Of a DNA stretch of 43,044 bases, positions 40,871 through 43,044 are shown one piece after another (position 1 is the first letter of the stretch; every line of letters begins with the position of its first letter). Position numbers and translations under genes: made by a program. Location: NCBI GenBank assembly GCA_016294035.1, contig JAEDCT010000020.1:1-43044 (forward strand). The letters are read 5' to 3'. This DNA comes from Treponema sp. Its GTDB lineage: Bacteria; Spirochaetota; Spirochaetia; Treponematales; Treponemataceae. The notes beneath the pieces were generated by a model. The model was not told where the DNA came from. It saw only the letters and a program-made list of their open reading frames with translations, and searched no databases.

Positions 40871-40876
40871 TATAAT
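40871..40876 (+). promoter_or_regulatory. -10 box abutting the neuB ATG
   Basis: A perfect TATAAT is followed by 6 nt and the ATG at 40883. The -35 region is weak (CTTTCT at about 40848). No ribosome site; leaderless message predicted. Confidence 0.55.
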
Positions 40877-40882
40877 TAACCC

Positions 40883-42049
40883 ATGGGTACTTTTATTATT
40901 GCTGAAATCGGGACTGCACATTCCGGAAACCTTCAAAAGGCATTTGAACTTATTGATGCGGCTAAATCTGCCGGATGTGACTGCGTAAAATTCCAATGGG
41001 TCTACGCAGATGAAATTCTTCATCCGGACACAGGATTTGTAAACCTACCAAACGGTAAAACCAGACTCTATGACACATTCAAATCACTGGAAGTAGATTC
41101 AGATTTTTTTAAGCAATGTCTTGAATACACACACCAATGGGGAATGAAATTCTGCTGCTCACCATTCGGAATAAAATCACTTGAAGAACTTGCGGCAATT
41201 AACCCTGACGCAATTAAAATCGCAAGTCCGGAAGTAAATCATATTCCACTTCTTGAAGCCTGTGCAAAATATTACGGCAAAATTCCAATCATTCTTTCTA
41301 GCGGAGTTTCAAAGCTCGGTGACCTGGAAAAAGCAGTTTCCATTATTCAATCCAGCAACATCAAAACTGATGAAATAAAATCATCTCAACTTAAACCTCT
41401 GACACTACTTCACTGCATAACTTCATATCCTGCTCCAGAAGAAGAGTACAATGTAAAATGCGTGAAAACACTCTCTGAAATATTCGGCATTCCTAGTGGA
41501 ATAAGCGATCACTCACTGGATCCAATCCTGGTTCCATGTCTTTCAGCTGCAATGGGCGGAACAGTCATAGAAAAACACATTACCCTAAGCAAATCAGACA
41601 GCGGGCTTGATGATCCGGTTGCTCTTGAACCAGAACAGTTTGCTGCCATGGTTCATTCAGTTCACCAGACAAACGCCATAATGGAAAAGGCAAAAAAGAA
41701 TTTTGATGACTCAAGCTGTTTTGAAAAGGGAGTTGCAGAAGTCATAAGGCAGCTTTCGGTTTCTTTTGACGAAGAACGAATCATAAAGGTTCTTGGAAAC
41801 GGAGTAAAAAAAATTGCACAAAGTGAAATCCAGAATTACGGAAGAACAAACAGAAGCCTTCACTACCTGAAGGACATGAAAAAAGGCGATGTGGTACATT
41901 CCTGTGATATTGGGATATTGCGAACTGAAAAAATCCTAACGCCAGGTATTTCTCCTGAGTTTATGCCAACAATAGAAGGTGCAAGACTGACAAGAAATGT
42001 TACTGGCGGTGAGGGAATCCTTATTGAGCACTTTATTCAAAAAGACTAG
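40883..42049 (+). CDS. neuB: NeuB-family sialic/nonulosonic acid synthase
   Basis: 388 residues. Condenses phosphoenolpyruvate with an amino-sugar (ManNAc or a bacillosamine-type hexose) to give a nonulosonic acid. FIIAEIGTAHSGN (4-16) and CDCVKFQW form the TIM-barrel start; IKIASPEV, ILSSGVSKLGDLEKA, ITSYPAPEEEYN, SGISDHSLDP and VIEKHITLSKSDSGLDDPVAL are in normal order. The last 60 residues (from about NRSLHYLKDMKKGD) form the SAF lid. Which nonulosonic acid is made cannot be decided; the symbol denotes the family. No neuA, neuC or pse/leg partner is in the window. Confidence 0.9.
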   Translation: MGTFIIAEIGTAHSGNLQKAFELIDAAKSAGCDCVKFQWVYADEILHPDTGFVNLPNGKTRLYDTFKSLEVDSDFFKQCLEYTHQWGMKFCCSPFGIKSLEELAAINPDAIKIASPEVNHIPLLEACAKYYGKIPIILSSGVSKLGDLEKAVSIIQSSNIKTDEIKSSQLKPLTLLHCITSYPAPEEEYNVKCVKTLSEIFGIPSGISDHSLDPILVPCLSAAMGGTVIEKHITLSKSDSGLDDPVALEPEQFAAMVHSVHQTNAIMEKAKKNFDDSSCFEKGVAEVIRQLSVSFDEERIIKVLGNGVKKIAQSEIQNYGRTNRSLHYLKDMKKGDVVHSCDIGILRTEKILTPGISPEFMPTIEGARLTRNVTGGEGILIEHFIQKD

Positions 42050-42073
42050 CAGACAAGGATTCCATAATCAGCA

Positions 42074-42871
42074 TTAGACTAAATCAGAAATAAGCTTTAG
42101 TCCCTTGACAGTCAGATCCTTGTCAACCAGAGTAAAGCATTCTGTAATCGGTTTTAAAACTGAATTGAGTCCGCCGGTTGCTATGATTTTTACTTCCGAA
42201 GGATTATCTCCAGACATCTCACACATATTCTCACGAACCTTATTCACAAGACTTTCAACAAGTCCCTTGTATCCAAGTACGATTCCACTTTGAATTGCTT
42301 CTTTTGTAGTTGCTCCAATTACCTTTCGTGGCGCCTCAAGAGGAACAAAAGGAAGCTGGGCTGTATTCATTGCAAGAGCCTTTACAGCAGTACCCAGACC
42401 CGGACTGATGGTTCCACCCAATATTGTTCCAGTAGAATCTGTGGCAGTCAGAGTAAGTGCCGTTCCAAAATCTGCTACAATATTAGCGCACTTAAACACA
42501 TTCCAGGCAGCAACGGCATTGCACAGAAGATCCGTACCAAGCTCACGGCTTGAATACTGAGAAAGATGAACTGGCAGAATGCTTCCCTCAGATGCCAGAT
42601 TAGTCTTAATTACATAAGGATGTTTCTTGACGATTCTCTGGCAAACAATAACAAATGGTCCAATCAAGGCAGGAACAACAGAACTGATGATTCCCTTGTG
42701 AAACAACGAAGTATCAATTCCGGCATCACGGCACAAAGTCAAAATCATGGACGTATACTCATCACCCGTTCTTTTGTCATCACTGGAAACTCTCCACTGC
42801 TGGATAATTTTGTCTCCGTCAAAAACAGCAATAACAACATTTGTATTTCCAATATCAACAGCAAACAACAT
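42074..42871 (-). CDS. coaX: type III pantothenate kinase
   Basis: 265 residues, ASKHA fold, first step of CoA synthesis. The phosphate-1 loop VDIGNTNVVIAVF (5-17) and DFGTALTLTATD (134-145) are clear, followed by GGTISPGLGT. The conserved substrate loop GxDRxxN reads GTDLLCN (112-118): the Asp is kept but the Arg is Leu. Type III kinases are not inhibited by CoA. Convergent with neuB (24-bp gap, nothing in it). The ATG is only 4 nt after a TATAAT box, with no clear ribosome site. Confidence 0.93.
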   Translation of the reverse strand: MLFAVDIGNTNVVIAVFDGDKIIQQWRVSSDDKRTGDEYTSMILTLCRDAGIDTSLFHKGIISSVVPALIGPFVIVCQRIVKKHPYVIKTNLASEGSILPVHLSQYSSRELGTDLLCNAVAAWNVFKCANIVADFGTALTLTATDSTGTILGGTISPGLGTAVKALAMNTAQLPFVPLEAPRKVIGATTKEAIQSGIVLGYKGLVESLVNKVRENMCEMSGDNPSEVKIIATGGLNSVLKPITECFTLVDKDLTVKGLKLISDLV

Positions 42872-42875
42872 CTTT

Positions 42876-42881
42876 ATTATA
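42876..42881 (-). promoter_or_regulatory. -10 box abutting the coaX ATG
   Basis: On the minus strand TATAAT followed by AAAG and the ATG at 42871. The -35 is poor (TAATTT), so this is the least certain of the start-proximal promoters. Confidence 0.4.
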
Positions 42882-42955
42882 TGGCAAGTAACAAACTAAA
42901 ATTACCTGCATCCTCCACTGAAATTATACATATAATTAAAAAAAATTACATTAAG

Positions 42956-43044
42956 AATTATGAATTATGAATTAAAAATTAAGAATTAAGAATTATGAAT
43001 TATGAATTAAGAATTATGAATTAAGAATTATGAATTATGAATTA
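42956..43044. repeat. heptamer array AATTA(T/A)G running off the window end
   Basis: Twelve complete heptamers in phase, mainly AATTATG and AATTAAG with one AATTAAA, then a partial unit at the window edge. In opposite orientation AATTATG equals the AATTCAT unit of the argJ-argB array. The array continues beyond the window. Bases 42882-42955 hold no other feature. Confidence 0.93.

Overview
The window reads as chromosomal DNA of a low-GC spirochaete, most likely a host- or gut-associated Treponema. Evidence: a mitochondrial-like (spd-type) EF-G, an eukaryote-like IleRS, a run of Treponema-style lipoproteins and an outer-membrane barrel with a C-terminal Phe, two Maf-like DUF115 proteins, and diadenylate cyclase plus CdaR. 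This rests on protein recognition only; no database search was run. No phage, plasmid, CRISPR, rRNA or convincing tRNA was seen.

Layout. 1-3.2 kb (+): fusA from a near-consensus promoter, then a small RecA/KaiC-like ATPase. 3.2-6.9 kb: outer-membrane barrel (-), small lipoprotein (+), membrane-anchored surface-type protein (-). 6.9-10.7 kb (-): arginine genes in the order argJ, argB, argD, with an operator-like site in front and two families of intergenic repeats inside. 10.7-14.7 kb (-): hslV-hslU and an acyl-CoA synthetase. 14.8-21.4 kb (-): a compressed operon dxs-folP-cdaA-cdaR-acpS-DUF2225-truA joining isoprenoid, folate, c-di-AMP, fatty-acid carrier and tRNA functions. 21.4-23.5 kb (-): a 29-codon ribosomal-type basic peptide gene, hemW, and a signal-peptidase-I homologue lacking the catalytic lysine. 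23.6-26.0 kb: smpB and a periplasmic protein (+), a TsaC-like and an FtsB/DivIC-like protein (-). 26.3-34.7 kb (+): a lineage-type block of a 1309-residue very acidic repeat protein, two DUF115/MptE-like proteins and a two-TM protein with a degenerate GGDEF domain. 34.7-39.5 kb (-): TPR lipoprotein, second lipoprotein, ileS. 39.8-42.9 kb: family-2 glycosyltransferase, a candidate about 80-nt structured RNA, a NeuB-family synthase (+), and coaX (-). The window ends inside an AT-rich heptamer array of the same family as one between argJ and argB.

Main observations beyond ordinary annotation: (1) at least six and perhaps seven genes have a sigma-70-like -10 box only 4-9 nt before the ATG and no Shine-Dalgarno sequence, so leaderless mRNAs look common here beside ordinary SD-led genes; (2) an unannotated stem-bracketed small RNA upstream of neuB; (3) the acidic protein / DUF115 pair / dead-GGDEF block, a plausible flagellin-glycosylation or envelope module; (4) a LepB-like protein with Lys to Arg at the catalytic dyad; (5) terminator-containing repeats and heptamer satellites between arg genes; (6) short IS3-like inverted ends sitting in the loop of a bidirectional terminator.
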